From positions 1-64,000 of the forward strand of contig CAMDUL010000006.1 in the NCBI GenBank assembly GCA_945878135.1: a stretch of 64,000 nucleotides of DNA. The letters are read 5' to 3'. The position numbers were made by a program, and so were the translations under genes. Under the pieces are notes generated by a model. It did no database searches. It was not told where the DNA came from and saw nothing but the letters and a program-made list of their open reading frames with translations. This DNA comes from Chthoniobacter flavus (GTDB lineage Bacteria > Verrucomicrobiota > Verrucomicrobiia > Chthoniobacterales > JACTMZ01). Positions 1 to 9,117 of the stretch are shown one piece after another (position 1 is the stretch's first letter; each line of letters starts with the position of its first letter).

Positions 1-1191
<1,191 letters not shown>

Positions 1192-1212
1192 GGCAACTTT
1201 GAACCCGCGCGG

Positions 1213-1232
1213 GCGGACGGGTGTCCGTCCGC
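1213..1232 (+). other. Hairpin in dnaK-groES intergenic gap
   Basis: GCGGACGG, loop GTGT, CCGTCCGC form a perfect 8-bp stem between dnaK and groES. No T-run follows, so it is not a standard terminator. It could be an RNA-processing or 3'-end stabilising hairpin that sets different dnaK and groESL mRNA levels; this is inference. Confidence 0.45.
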
Positions 1233-1282
1233 GCCTTCAACAACCACCAAACACAACACAACGGAGGTAAGAAACCAACACT

Positions 1283-1576
1283 ATGGCATCCAAAGTCAAA
1301 CCGATCGGCGATCGCGTGCTCGTTGAGCCGCTCGACGAGAAGGAAACGATCAAAGGCGGGATCATCATTCCCGACACCGCCAAGGAAAAACCGCAAGAGG
1401 GCAAAATTGCCGCAGTCGGCACCGGTAAAACGGACGACAACGGCAAGAAAATCGAGTTCACCGTCAAAGTCGGCGACAAGGTTCTCTTCAGCAAATACGG
1501 CGGCACCGAAATCAAGGTGGACGACAAGTCCTACCTCATCATGCGCGAGGACGATATCCTCGGCGTCCTCAGCTAA
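1283..1576 (+). CDS. groES: Co-chaperonin GroES (Hsp10)
   Basis: GroES caps the GroEL barrel during ATP-driven protein folding in the cytoplasm. The 97-residue product has the family's normal length and shows the N-terminal [11 protein letters not shown] strand, the mobile-loop region [21 protein letters not shown], and the conserved [16 protein letters not shown] and [13 protein letters not shown] segments. The ATG is preceded by a clear GGAGG ribosome-binding site (about 1264-1268). groEL starts 43 bp downstream on the same strand, the standard bicistronic arrangement. Confidence 0.98.
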   Translation: MASKVKPIGDRVLVEPLDEKETIKGGIIIPDTAKEKPQEGKIAAVGTGKTDDNGKKIEFTVKVGDKVLFSKYGGTEIKVDDKSYLIMREDDILGVLS

Positions 1577-1578
1577 AA

Positions 1579-1607
1579 ACTGAATCACTGAAAACTGTAA
1601 ACTGAAT
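1579..1607. repeat. CTGAA short-repeat cluster between groES and groEL
   Basis: The 43-bp groES-groEL gap is AT-rich and made largely of repeated CTGAA/CTGTAA words (the complement of TTCAG). The same TTCAG words cluster in other gaps of this window (4272-4303 and 58061-58130). No Shine-Dalgarno sequence is obvious before groEL. Function unknown. Confidence 0.5.
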
Positions 1608-1613
1608 ACTTGA

Positions 1614-3257
<1,644 letters not shown>

Positions 3258-3285
3258 GTCCGGCCCAAAGCCTGAACCAATCACA

Positions 3286-3319
3286 CCGGGGCGGCCTCAC
3301 GGCCGCCCCGGTTTTTTTT
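3286..3319 (+). terminator. Rho-independent terminator after groEL
   Basis: A perfect 11-bp stem (CCGGGGCGGCC / GGCCGCCCCGG) with loop TCAC is followed by eight T residues (3312-3319). It is the strongest intrinsic terminator in the window and closes the chaperone operon. Confidence 0.95.
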
Positions 3320-3481
3320 GCGTCCACGTTCGATCAAAAATCTTCCGATCAACAGCCTTATGTAGCGACGCGTTTGCCTAAGGGCCGTCGCGCAGACTCG
3401 GCTCCGGCGACGAATCGAACGCAACGACCGGCGGCGGGGCTTCCGGCTCGCAGAGCCTCCAGCTCGGAGAGACGCCACATT

Positions 3482-3518
3482 CCGATCCCGCGGGATCGGC
3501 TTGCCCTCGGGCATTTTT
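3482..3518 (+). promoter_or_regulatory. 18-bp palindrome plus short hairpin/T-run in leader of the next gene
   Basis: CCGATCCCGCGGGATCGG (3482-3499) is a perfect 18-bp palindrome. It is followed at 3504-3512 by a small GCCC/GGGC hairpin and T-run (3514-3518), ending about 20 bp before the ATG at 3539. It could be an operator or an attenuator-like leader. Only the symmetry is observed. Confidence 0.35.
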
Positions 3519-3538
3519 CGCGGAAACTTTGGCACTTC

Positions 3539-4234
3539 ATGCACCGTCTTCTCGCCCTCGCCCTCCTGGTCGTCGCCACCGCCCCCGCCTCTGCCGCCTA
3601 CCAAAAGGAATACATCGTGGTGAGCGGCGGGGTCTCGCTTTACCAGTGGGAGAAATTCAAAAATCCTCCCCATGACCGCTGGTGGGGCAATTTCATCCGT
3701 CCGGCCGTGACCCGCTTCCAGGAAATCCGCGCGGCTGATCCCAACGCCCGCATCACCTGGCTGGTCCACCGTCCGAGTTACGAACGCCGCCTGCGCCAGA
3801 ACGAGGGACCCCTCACCTCGTGGATTTCCGACATCGCGCCGAAATACAATGTGCGCCTCATCTGGTTCAGCTCGCCCGACCAGGTGATCAACTATCTCAA
3901 TGCCGGCCAGCCGCGCAGCCAGGTCAAGATCGCCACCCTCGACTGGTTCCTCCACTCGAACAAGGCGGCCTTCATGTTCGACTACAGCAACGAAATCGAC
4001 AGCGCCTCGAAGTCCTGGCTGCACGAAGACGAACTCGGCCGCATCAACCGCGGCATCTTCGCCCGCAATGCGGTGGTCAAAAGCTGGGGCTGCCACACCG
4101 GCGAAAGCATGTCCAAAAAATGGAAGCGCGCCACCGGCGTTCCGATGATCGGCGCCGTGGGCAAGACCGATTACGCCGTGATGTATCGCAACAATTGGCT
4201 CCCGGCGCTGTCCAGCGGACGCTGGGTCAGATAG
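3539..4234 (+). CDS. Secreted protein of unknown function
   Basis: I do not recognise this 231-residue protein. It starts with a clear Sec signal peptide (MHRLLALALLVVATAPASA, cleavage likely after residue 19-20), which is why the ATG at 3539 is preferred over an upstream in-frame start at 3374. The mature part is rich in aromatic residues (YQWEKFK, DRWWGNFI, ITWLVHRPSYERR, IWFSSPDQV). Near the C-terminus WGCHTGES carries the only notable Cys-His cluster, followed by TGVPMIGAVGKTDY. The alternating beta-strand/helix look (IVVSGG, ITWLV, VRLIWF, VKIATLDWF) suggests a globular alpha/beta domain in the periplasm or outside the cell. It stands alone between a terminator and a noncoding hairpin field. 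Confidence 0.75.
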   Translation: MHRLLALALLVVATAPASAAYQKEYIVVSGGVSLYQWEKFKNPPHDRWWGNFIRPAVTRFQEIRAADPNARITWLVHRPSYERRLRQNEGPLTSWISDIAPKYNVRLIWFSSPDQVINYLNAGQPRSQVKIATLDWFLHSNKAAFMFDYSNEIDSASKSWLHEDELGRINRGIFARNAVVKSWGCHTGESMSKKWKRATGVPMIGAVGKTDYAVMYRNNWLPALSSGRWVR

Positions 4235-4663
4235 AGGCCCGGGATCGGTTCACCACGAGCCGAGGAACGGCTCAGTGTTCGGTTTTCAGTGTTCAGTGTT
4301 CAGCAAGAAGTCCGCAAGCGAGCTTGCGTCCGCATCCGCAGACTCCCCGCCCCGCGTCGACTCCGTCGCCGCGCTCCGCTTCTTCAGAATGGAGGCCCGT
4401 CCGCCGACGGCGGACAAGGACCGCGCTGGTTGGCGGCGGGGCAAGCTCGCTTGCCGGAGCCGCCGGCCATCGCGGTCCGTCCCGGCGCAGCCGGGGCAAA
4501 GGCCGGCTCCTTTTTCGTGTCCTTTTGCCTAGGGGCCGTGTCGCCAAGCCTCCGCTGTGTGGTTCGTGGTTAACCCTTCCGCGTCTTTCGCCCATCCCTT
4601 CCCTTCGTGTTCTCCGCGCCTCCGTGAGAGAATCCCCCTTTCCCATCGCAATTTCCCGTAAAC
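4235..4663. repeat. Noncoding hairpin-rich field
   Basis: About 430 bp without a credible gene. It holds TTCAGTG repeats (4272-4303), CGCAAGC-GA-GCTTGCG (4313-4328), GTCCGCC-GAC-GGCGGAC (4399-4415), a nested hairpin at 4418-4478 (arms GGACCGCG/CGCGGTCC, GGCGGC/GCCGCC, GCAAGC/GCTTGC) and CCCGGC-GCA-GCCGGG (4481-4495). A motif at about 4524-4541 (TTGCCTAGGGGCCGTGTCG) nearly repeats 3373-3389 (TTGCCTAAGGGCCGTCG), so similar sequence flanks the secreted-protein gene. It may be a nest of decayed palindromic elements or hold a structured RNA. Confidence 0.6.
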
Positions 4664-4702
4664 TTGACAAAATACGCACTATACATACTTTGTGCATATG
4701 CA
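4664..4702 (+). promoter_or_regulatory. Candidate promoter/operator of the toxin-antitoxin pair
   Basis: A consensus -35 box TTGACA (4664-4669) is followed by an AT-rich segment; the best -10 is weak (TACTTT at 4686-4691, 16-bp spacing). The perfect palindrome TGCATATGCA (4693-4702) covers the antitoxin ATG. Phd-type antitoxins usually bind palindromes at their own promoters, so autoregulation is inferred. There is no Shine-Dalgarno sequence, so the transcript may be nearly leaderless. Confidence 0.45.
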
Positions 4703-4940
4703 AGCCACACTTTCCGAACTGCACCGCGAAACCCGCCGCATAGTCCGCCCGGTTATTCATGGTGGGGAGGAAGTTATCTTGACCGACTTTGGACGTCCGG
4801 TGGCCCGTATTGTGCCCTACATGGCGACCCAAACGGTCAGTCCTCTGCAAGCCCGGACCAGCGGCACTTTGGACGATGAATCCATTCTCGCTGGGATCGC
4901 CGAGGCGCGGGAGGACGAGGCCGGGCGGCTCGACGCGTGA
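4698..4940 (+). CDS. Antitoxin, Phd/YefM-like, of a type II toxin-antitoxin pair
   Basis: This 80-residue protein resembles the N-terminal DNA-binding fold of Phd/YefM antitoxins: ATLSELHRETRRIVRPVIHGGEEVILTDF continues as the typical GRPVARIVPY strand. The C-terminal 30 residues, rich in acidic residues (LDDESILAGIAEAREDE), would be the toxin-neutralising tail. An in-frame GTG at 4692 would add two residues. The stop codon overlaps the toxin GTG by four bases (GTGA), so both proteins are co-translated. The upstream palindrome suggests self-repression. Family assignment rests on the fold pattern and on the PIN-domain partner, not on a search. Confidence 0.75.
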   Translation: MQATLSELHRETRRIVRPVIHGGEEVILTDFGRPVARIVPYMATQTVSPLQARTSGTLDDESILAGIAEAREDEAGRLDA

Positions 4941-5353
4941 AATACTATGACACCTCCGCCCTCCTGCGGGCGTGGAAAGAGGGATGGGCGCCGGAAGCAG
5001 GAATGACGCGCGCGCACTCGGTGGCCGAGTGGATCTCGATTCAGACCGGCCGCGGCTTGGTCTATCGCACGCCGGACGGGCACTTGGTGAAGCGCAATCT
5101 CTCGCCGGCCGACGCATCCGGGGAGGCGCGCCGACTGTTTGCGCATTTGACTTTCCGTGATCTCTCCGGCCCGCAGACTCTCGAGGCAGCCGCCATCGCC
5201 GCGAGCAAAGGGGGTATTCGCGGCGGCAATTTTCACGACTTCATGCACGCGCGCACAGCTGAAACTTTCGGAGCCGAGAGCATTGTCACCCTCAATCTGC
5301 GCGACTACCGGATGATGACCGACCTGCCCCTTGAGTTGCCGCAGCAACCATAA
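4937..5353 (+). CDS. PIN-domain ribonuclease toxin (VapC-like)
   Basis: This 138-residue protein matches the PIN fold in length and acidic residues: D5 in KYYDTSALL, E31 in SVAEWIS, D101 in NFHDFMHARTAE and D123 in TLNLRDY are spaced like the Mg-binding quartet of VapC endoribonucleases, which cleave tRNA or rRNA. It starts at a GTG that overlaps the antitoxin stop by four bases, the usual toxin-antitoxin coupling. The noncoding hairpin field upstream and the GC-rich gap downstream mark this as an accessory locus. Substrate cannot be predicted. Confidence 0.8.
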   Translation: MKYYDTSALLRAWKEGWAPEAGMTRAHSVAEWISIQTGRGLVYRTPDGHLVKRNLSPADASGEARRLFAHLTFRDLSGPQTLEAAAIAASKGGIRGGNFHDFMHARTAETFGAESIVTLNLRDYRMMTDLPLELPQQP

Positions 5354-5698
5354 GCTGAATGCTCTCTTCCTGTAGTTTATTCCACCCACACACTGAGACC
5401 TGCCAAAAGCCAGGCGGTCATTTGGGCTCTCGTCCCTTAGTCCCGCGCGCCTCGCGCGTGGCCGGGGGGGGTGCCGACGGCCGGGGGGCGGCCGTGGGCC
5501 CCGAGAGAGCCTCAGGGTGAGTAGATCAATCGGAAGAAGCCCCGCGTCGGCGAAGGCGCGGTAACTCGTGGGATGTTATCCCAAGGTAGGGCCGACTGCC
5601 GCAGCGCATGCATAGTCCAGGTATTCGTCTGGACGGGGAGGCTCAAGTCAGTTGCTGAACGCGACTGCAGCGCTGCCGGCTTGGGCAACTGGAACAAC
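5354..5698. other. Intergenic stretch without a recognisable gene; G-run cluster
   Basis: No reading frame here looks like a protein and no RNA family is recognisable. The notable feature is a G-rich block at 5464-5498 with runs of 8, 6 and 3 G residues separated by short C-containing spacers, which could form a G-quadruplex on the plus strand. The remainder is of mixed composition up to the terminator at 5699. Confidence 0.5.
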
Positions 5699-5724
5699 AA
5701 AAAGGGCGCCCGAAGGCGCCCTTT
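5699..5724 (-). terminator. Terminator of the PEP-CTERM gene
   Basis: AAAGGGCGCC / GGCGCCCTTT form a 10-bp stem with a CGAA loop. On the minus strand it is followed by a T-run, 20 bp after the stop of the PEP-CTERM gene. The symmetric A/T ends mean it could also act on the plus strand. Confidence 0.9.
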
Positions 5725-5744
5725 TGTGAATATGAACAAGAAAC

Positions 5745-6419
5745 TTAAGCGCGGCGACGGCGACGCGCCGCATAGCCACCGAGCGCGAGGCCGGCAAGGC
5801 TCAGCAGAGCGTAGGTCGAGGGCTCAGGAACCATCGCGACAGTTGTTGCGGACGAGAGACTTCCTACGAGGACGTCGGAGGAAGTGAGAGCAGTGGCCGC
5901 ACCGAAATTCAGAGCCTTTGTGCCCAAATCAGCAGGTGAAAGGAAATTTTGCGAGGCAGTGGCGTGACCGAAGGCGCTTACAACCCCATATTCTGAGGCA
6001 CCGGACCATGAATTGGAGGGTGTAGCCAAATCGAAGCTTCCACCATCGAAACCGATGACATAAAGCCGAGTGTTTTGAGGAAGCGTGGTGAAGGAAATTC
6101 CAGTAACAGTGCCGCCCATATTTAGCGGGAAGCTCCAGTCGAACGTGCCACCTTGGGTTCCAACTTGGCGGACATCAGTGTAGCCAGCAGCCAAAATCGC
6201 TGACCACGCCGTGGAGGGAGTTTCCGAGAGGCCGGTCCAGAAACCCGCTGCAGGATCCAAGGAAAAGAATCCTACGGACACCCCACCAGAGGAGACTGCT
6301 GCAGTTGAACTGGAGACAAATCCACCTACGGTAGGATTGGCTACGTAACCGATATTTACGGCAGCATGCGAGTGAGATGCCGCAATGATAGTGACTAGGA
6401 TTATGAGGGCTGTTTTCAT
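5745..6419 (-). CDS. PEP-CTERM sorting-domain secreted protein
   Basis: This 224-residue protein has an N-terminal signal peptide (MKTALIILVTIIAASHSHA) and a textbook PEP-CTERM tail: VPEPSTYALLSLAGLALGGY followed by AARRRRRA. In this family the PEP motif, hydrophobic helix and Arg cluster are recognised by an exosortase (EpsH type), which cleaves and releases the protein, often into extracellular polysaccharide. No exosortase is encoded in this window. The mature region is Gly/Ser/Thr-rich with beta-type repeats and no enzymatic motif, as expected for a surface or matrix protein. It has its own promoter (6440-6469) and terminator. Confidence 0.92.
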   Translation of the reverse strand: MKTALIILVTIIAASHSHAAVNIGYVANPTVGGFVSSSTAAVSSGGVSVGFFSLDPAAGFWTGLSETPSTAWSAILAAGYTDVRQVGTQGGTFDWSFPLNMGGTVTGISFTTLPQNTRLYVIGFDGGSFDLATPSNSWSGASEYGVVSAFGHATASQNFLSPADLGTKALNFGAATALTSSDVLVGSLSSATTVAMVPEPSTYALLSLAGLALGGYAARRRRRA

Positions 6420-6439
6420 TTTTACTTGGCTTTGTGATG

Positions 6440-6469
6440 TGTTTACTGGTGTGTCTGCGGAGTTGTCAA
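6440..6469 (-). promoter_or_regulatory. Sigma70-type promoter of the PEP-CTERM gene
   Basis: Reading the minus strand, TTGACA (6464-6469) and TAAACA (6440-6445) are separated by 18 bp, about 20 bp before the start codon. The -35 box continues as TTGACAACTCCGCA, very similar to TTGACAACCCGCA at the promoter of the next secreted-protein gene. Confidence 0.6.
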
Positions 6470-6503
6470 TGAGAGAAATGTGGTTGCCTAGGCATCAGGA
6501 TTT

Positions 6504-7454
6504 TCACTGCGCAATGACAGGAGCCGGGGCCATCCAGACGGCATCAGCGCTGACGTTGGCAGCGAATCCACCGCTGGCTGCGACGCTGGCATCAGAGTCA
6601 GGAGGAAGAGGGCTGAAGCCATCGTCCAGCATGTCGGTCCCGTCACTGTAGAAGACACCACCATTACCCATGTTACCGTCTCCTTGGAACGTGCTAATGG
6701 CATCAGTGTAAGGAACCAAAACGCCAGCAATGTCCAAGTCGGTTATTTTTGTGGCTGAACCCGGGATCAAAGTCCCTACGAGATTAACGACTCCACCATA
6801 GAGCGGGACAGCGGTATCGGCGGTTTGGACGCTTCCAACGGTCGTTAAGGCCACGGCTCCGCTAGCGGTAAGCGTAAAACCTTGCCCAGGGTACACAACA
6901 GTTTGACCTGCTGGGGTTGCGAAATCATCAGCCACCCACCCAGAGCCGTCAAAGTAGCGAATCGAAGACGTTCCGTCAGGGTTGTTTAGCGCGACTGCGT
7001 CAGCGAAAGCTGTCAGGCCCGTGGCTTCGTTGAAAAGCTCACTCAGTGTCACGTGCGGACGGACAACAATCTGGACAGTCTGGCCGCTTATTGATTCAGG
7101 GACGTCAGAACATACGATCCCGCCTTGAGCGTTAACGGACGAAACATCGTAGACATAGCCCGCAAACGCTCCGGACAGGACCTGAACGTAATGCGTGGGA
7201 TACGGAAGGTCACCGCTTGTAGGCCCGAGCGTTCCAGGAGTGAAATTTCCCGCAAACGTCTGACCGCTCACGGCAGACTGTCCAGTGAAGATAGCGGCAT
7301 CGACAAATCCGGGAACAATTAAACTAGTGCCTGCTGGCGCATCGACTCGAACGAACCCGACCGGATCAGTCGTTGCAGTTGTTTGAGCGTTTGCGCCCGA
7401 CAGCGCAAGCGATGTCAAGGCGATGGCATAAATGGAGGGACGGAGGATGTTCAT
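6504..7454 (-). CDS. Secreted protein of a Verrucomicrobia-type family (TDPVGFVRV N-terminus)
   Basis: The 316-residue product has a signal peptide (MNILRPSIYAIALTSLALSGANA) and then TTATTDPVGFVRVDAPAGTS, the start typical of a paralogous family of exported proteins in Verrucomicrobiota; I believe this is the TIGR02597 family. The rest is a long beta-rich domain with repeats of hydrophobic strands and Gly/Thr turns (RYFDGSGWVADDF, VYPGQGFTL, GGVFYSDGTDMLDDGFSPLPP) and a C-terminal MAPAPVIAQ. There are no cysteines apart from one and no catalytic motif. Function unknown; a surface or structural role is likely given the PEP-CTERM neighbour downstream. The ATG is preceded by GGAGG-poor sequence but by a good promoter. 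Confidence 0.8.
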   Translation of the reverse strand: MNILRPSIYAIALTSLALSGANAQTTATTDPVGFVRVDAPAGTSLIVPGFVDAAIFTGQSAVSGQTFAGNFTPGTLGPTSGDLPYPTHYVQVLSGAFAGYVYDVSSVNAQGGIVCSDVPESISGQTVQIVVRPHVTLSELFNEATGLTAFADAVALNNPDGTSSIRYFDGSGWVADDFATPAGQTVVYPGQGFTLTASGAVALTTVGSVQTADTAVPLYGGVVNLVGTLIPGSATKITDLDIAGVLVPYTDAISTFQGDGNMGNGGVFYSDGTDMLDDGFSPLPPDSDASVAASGGFAANVSADAVWMAPAPVIAQ

Positions 7455-7464
7455 ACTGTGGGCA

Positions 7465-7492
7465 AGATTAGAGAGGAGATGCGGGTTGTCAA
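7465..7492 (-). promoter_or_regulatory. Sigma70-type promoter of the 6504-7454 gene
   Basis: Minus strand: TTGACA (7487-7492), 16-bp spacer, TAATCT (7465-7470), ending about 10 bp before the start codon, so the leader would be very short. The extended -35 TTGACAACCCGCA resembles the promoter at 6440-6469. Confidence 0.65.
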
Positions 7493-7626
7493 AGATTTTT
7501 TCAGCCCTCTGGGAATTTTTTTTGAACCACCACTGTCACGTAAAGTGCAGCGACCGAGCGGCGACCCAACGGCACGAGCTTCTCTCTGCCGAATACGTTG
7601 AAGACCAACATATTGCAAGAGACTTA

Positions 7627-8607
7627 TCATGGCATGGGCGATCCTTCGTTCTCTTTCTTCACCGCCGGCGGCGGGATGAGGGCGAAGGGAACGGCGGCCC
7701 TCTCCTCTGCGGACACGAGTTCCACGGTGGCGAAGGCCGGGTCGCGGGCCAGGACAGCAAGCTGCCGGCTGGTGAAAGCGCCCAGAAGCAATGCGCGAGC
7801 CGGAGCGATGGCAACCTCGTCGCCGCCCTGCAAGGCACGATGCATGTCATAAGCCGGCGCACTGAAAGCATCGCCGTCTGCGGACAACGCGGGAGCATCC
7901 GGGTCTGCACGCGGCCCGGCTTCCCCAGCGGCCAGCCGCATCTTAGCGCTGAGCAAGGCGGCGCTATGCCACGGTTCCTGGCGGTGCAGTCCTGCGAGCA
8001 GGCTGCGGTGGGCCTCGCCCGGGCGGCCGACGGCCAGCTGCAAATCGCCGGCGAAAAAACGTGCGGTGCCGTTCGACAACTCCTCGGCTGTGGCCTCTTC
8101 CAGCAACTGGGTGGCCGCCGCACGGGCATCGACGGCACCCGACTGCGTGCGTCCCATCCAACGGTTGAGCGCGAGGAGTAGTTTGGCATCCGCGCTGTAG
8201 CGGCCTTGCCGTATGGCCTCCCGCGCGGCGATGTCGACCTCGTCCGTCTTGCCTTGCTCGAATGCAACTTCCGCAACGAAGATCTGCAGCCCGACCGTCT
8301 GCTGGTCGGTCCTGCGCGCTTCATCTGCCAGGCGCAGGGCCTCGTCCGGTTGGTCCGCGTAGCGCGCGGTGATGGCGCTCTCGAGCAACCGCCGCGCGGC
8401 GGCCTGTGCTTCGGGTGCCGGGCCGGTCGCGACGCCGGCGCTTTTGGCGCGCGATGCGGCCGAGCGCTGCCAAGCGATCCCTCCGAGGAAGGCCAGAGCC
8501 ATGCAGATCACAGCCAGCCAGGCGAGCGTGCTGCCGCGCAGCAGGAAGGGCCGGCGGCGGCCGGAGGGGCGGCGCTTGGGCATGGACGGACGGATGGCAG
8601 CGGGCAT
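7627..8607 (-). CDS. Membrane-anchored TPR-like repeat protein, function unknown
   Basis: The 326-residue protein begins with a basic cytoplasmic stretch (PKRRPSGRRRPFLLR) and one membrane segment (STLAWLAVICMALAFLGGIAW). Its long Ala/Leu/Arg-rich helical region reads like degenerate tetratricopeptide repeats (LLESAITARYADQPDEALRLADEARR, VAEVAFEQGKTDEVDIAAREAI, LALNRWMGRT, FFAGDLQLAVGRPGEAHRSLLAGL). Such proteins usually scaffold other envelope proteins. The start is uncertain: ATG at 8607 is used; ATG at 8583 or TTG at 8649 are possible and none has a strong ribosome-binding site. It is divergent from the thioesterase gene. Confidence 0.7.
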   Translation of the reverse strand: MPAAIRPSMPKRRPSGRRRPFLLRGSTLAWLAVICMALAFLGGIAWQRSAASRAKSAGVATGPAPEAQAAARRLLESAITARYADQPDEALRLADEARRTDQQTVGLQIFVAEVAFEQGKTDEVDIAAREAIRQGRYSADAKLLLALNRWMGRTQSGAVDARAAATQLLEEATAEELSNGTARFFAGDLQLAVGRPGEAHRSLLAGLHRQEPWHSAALLSAKMRLAAGEAGPRADPDAPALSADGDAFSAPAYDMHRALQGGDEVAIAPARALLLGAFTSRQLAVLARDPAFATVELVSAEERAAVPFALIPPPAVKKENEGSPMP

Positions 8608-8697
8608 GGTGACGCTAATAAATTGACGCGTGGACGGGTCGGGAAACAAGCTTCACTTAGGCGCGGCACCAATCGGGACGGCGGCGCCCGGACACCG

Positions 8698-9117
8698 GTG
8701 AGAACTTTCCAGACCCAAAAGACCCTCGCCTTCGGCGATGCCGATGCGGCGGGGGTGGTTTTTTATCCGCGCCTCCTGGCTCTGGCGCACGAGGCGGTGG
8801 AGGAATTGGTCCGGCACTCGCCGTGCGGCTGGGAGGCATGGTTTGCTTCCGCCCGGCACGCCGCGCCGATCCGGCGGGCGGAGGCGGATTTTTTTCTCCC
8901 CATGAGGCCCGGCGAGACATTCGACGTCCGCGCCGCGGTCGAGGAAACCGGCGGGAGCTCGGTCATTTTCACGGTCGGGTTCCTCGACAGCGCCGGTCGC
9001 TGCGCTGCGCGGGTGCGCACGGTGCATGTCTTCATTGCGAGGCCTTCGGGGGAAAGGATGTCCGTGCCGGAGGATATCCGGGCGGCATTGGGTGGAGGTT
9101 CAAACGCCGCGGCCTGA
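8698..9117 (+). CDS. Hotdog-fold acyl-CoA thioesterase, probable DHNA-CoA hydrolase
   Basis: This 139-residue protein is a 4HBT-type thioesterase: FGDADAAGVVFYPRLLALAHEAVEEL carries the catalytic Asp and the G-x-V-x-Y segment of the family, followed by the usual strands (IRRAEADFFLPMRPGE, GSSVIFTVGFLD, VRTVHVFIAR). A GTG start at 8698 gives a product that aligns with the family's normal N-terminus; the frame stays open further upstream but without homology. It is convergent with the MenE-like ligase, overlapping it by 18 bp, so hydrolysis of 1,4-dihydroxy-2-naphthoyl-CoA in menaquinone synthesis is the likely reaction. Other acyl-CoA substrates cannot be excluded. Confidence 0.82.
   Translation: MRTFQTQKTLAFGDADAAGVVFYPRLLALAHEAVEELVRHSPCGWEAWFASARHAAPIRRAEADFFLPMRPGETFDVRAAVEETGGSSVIFTVGFLDSAGRCAARVRTVHVFIARPSGERMSVPEDIRAALGGGSNAAA

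Noticed and set aside
1192..1282. CIRCE element for HrcA before groES
   Set aside because: The gap contains no TTAGCACTC-N9-GAGTGCTAA inverted repeat; only a GC hairpin is present.
5512..5739. 75-residue minus-strand ORF downstream of the PEP-CTERM gene
   Set aside because: It runs through the terminator stem and has no recognisable fold or start signal; I could not support it as a gene.
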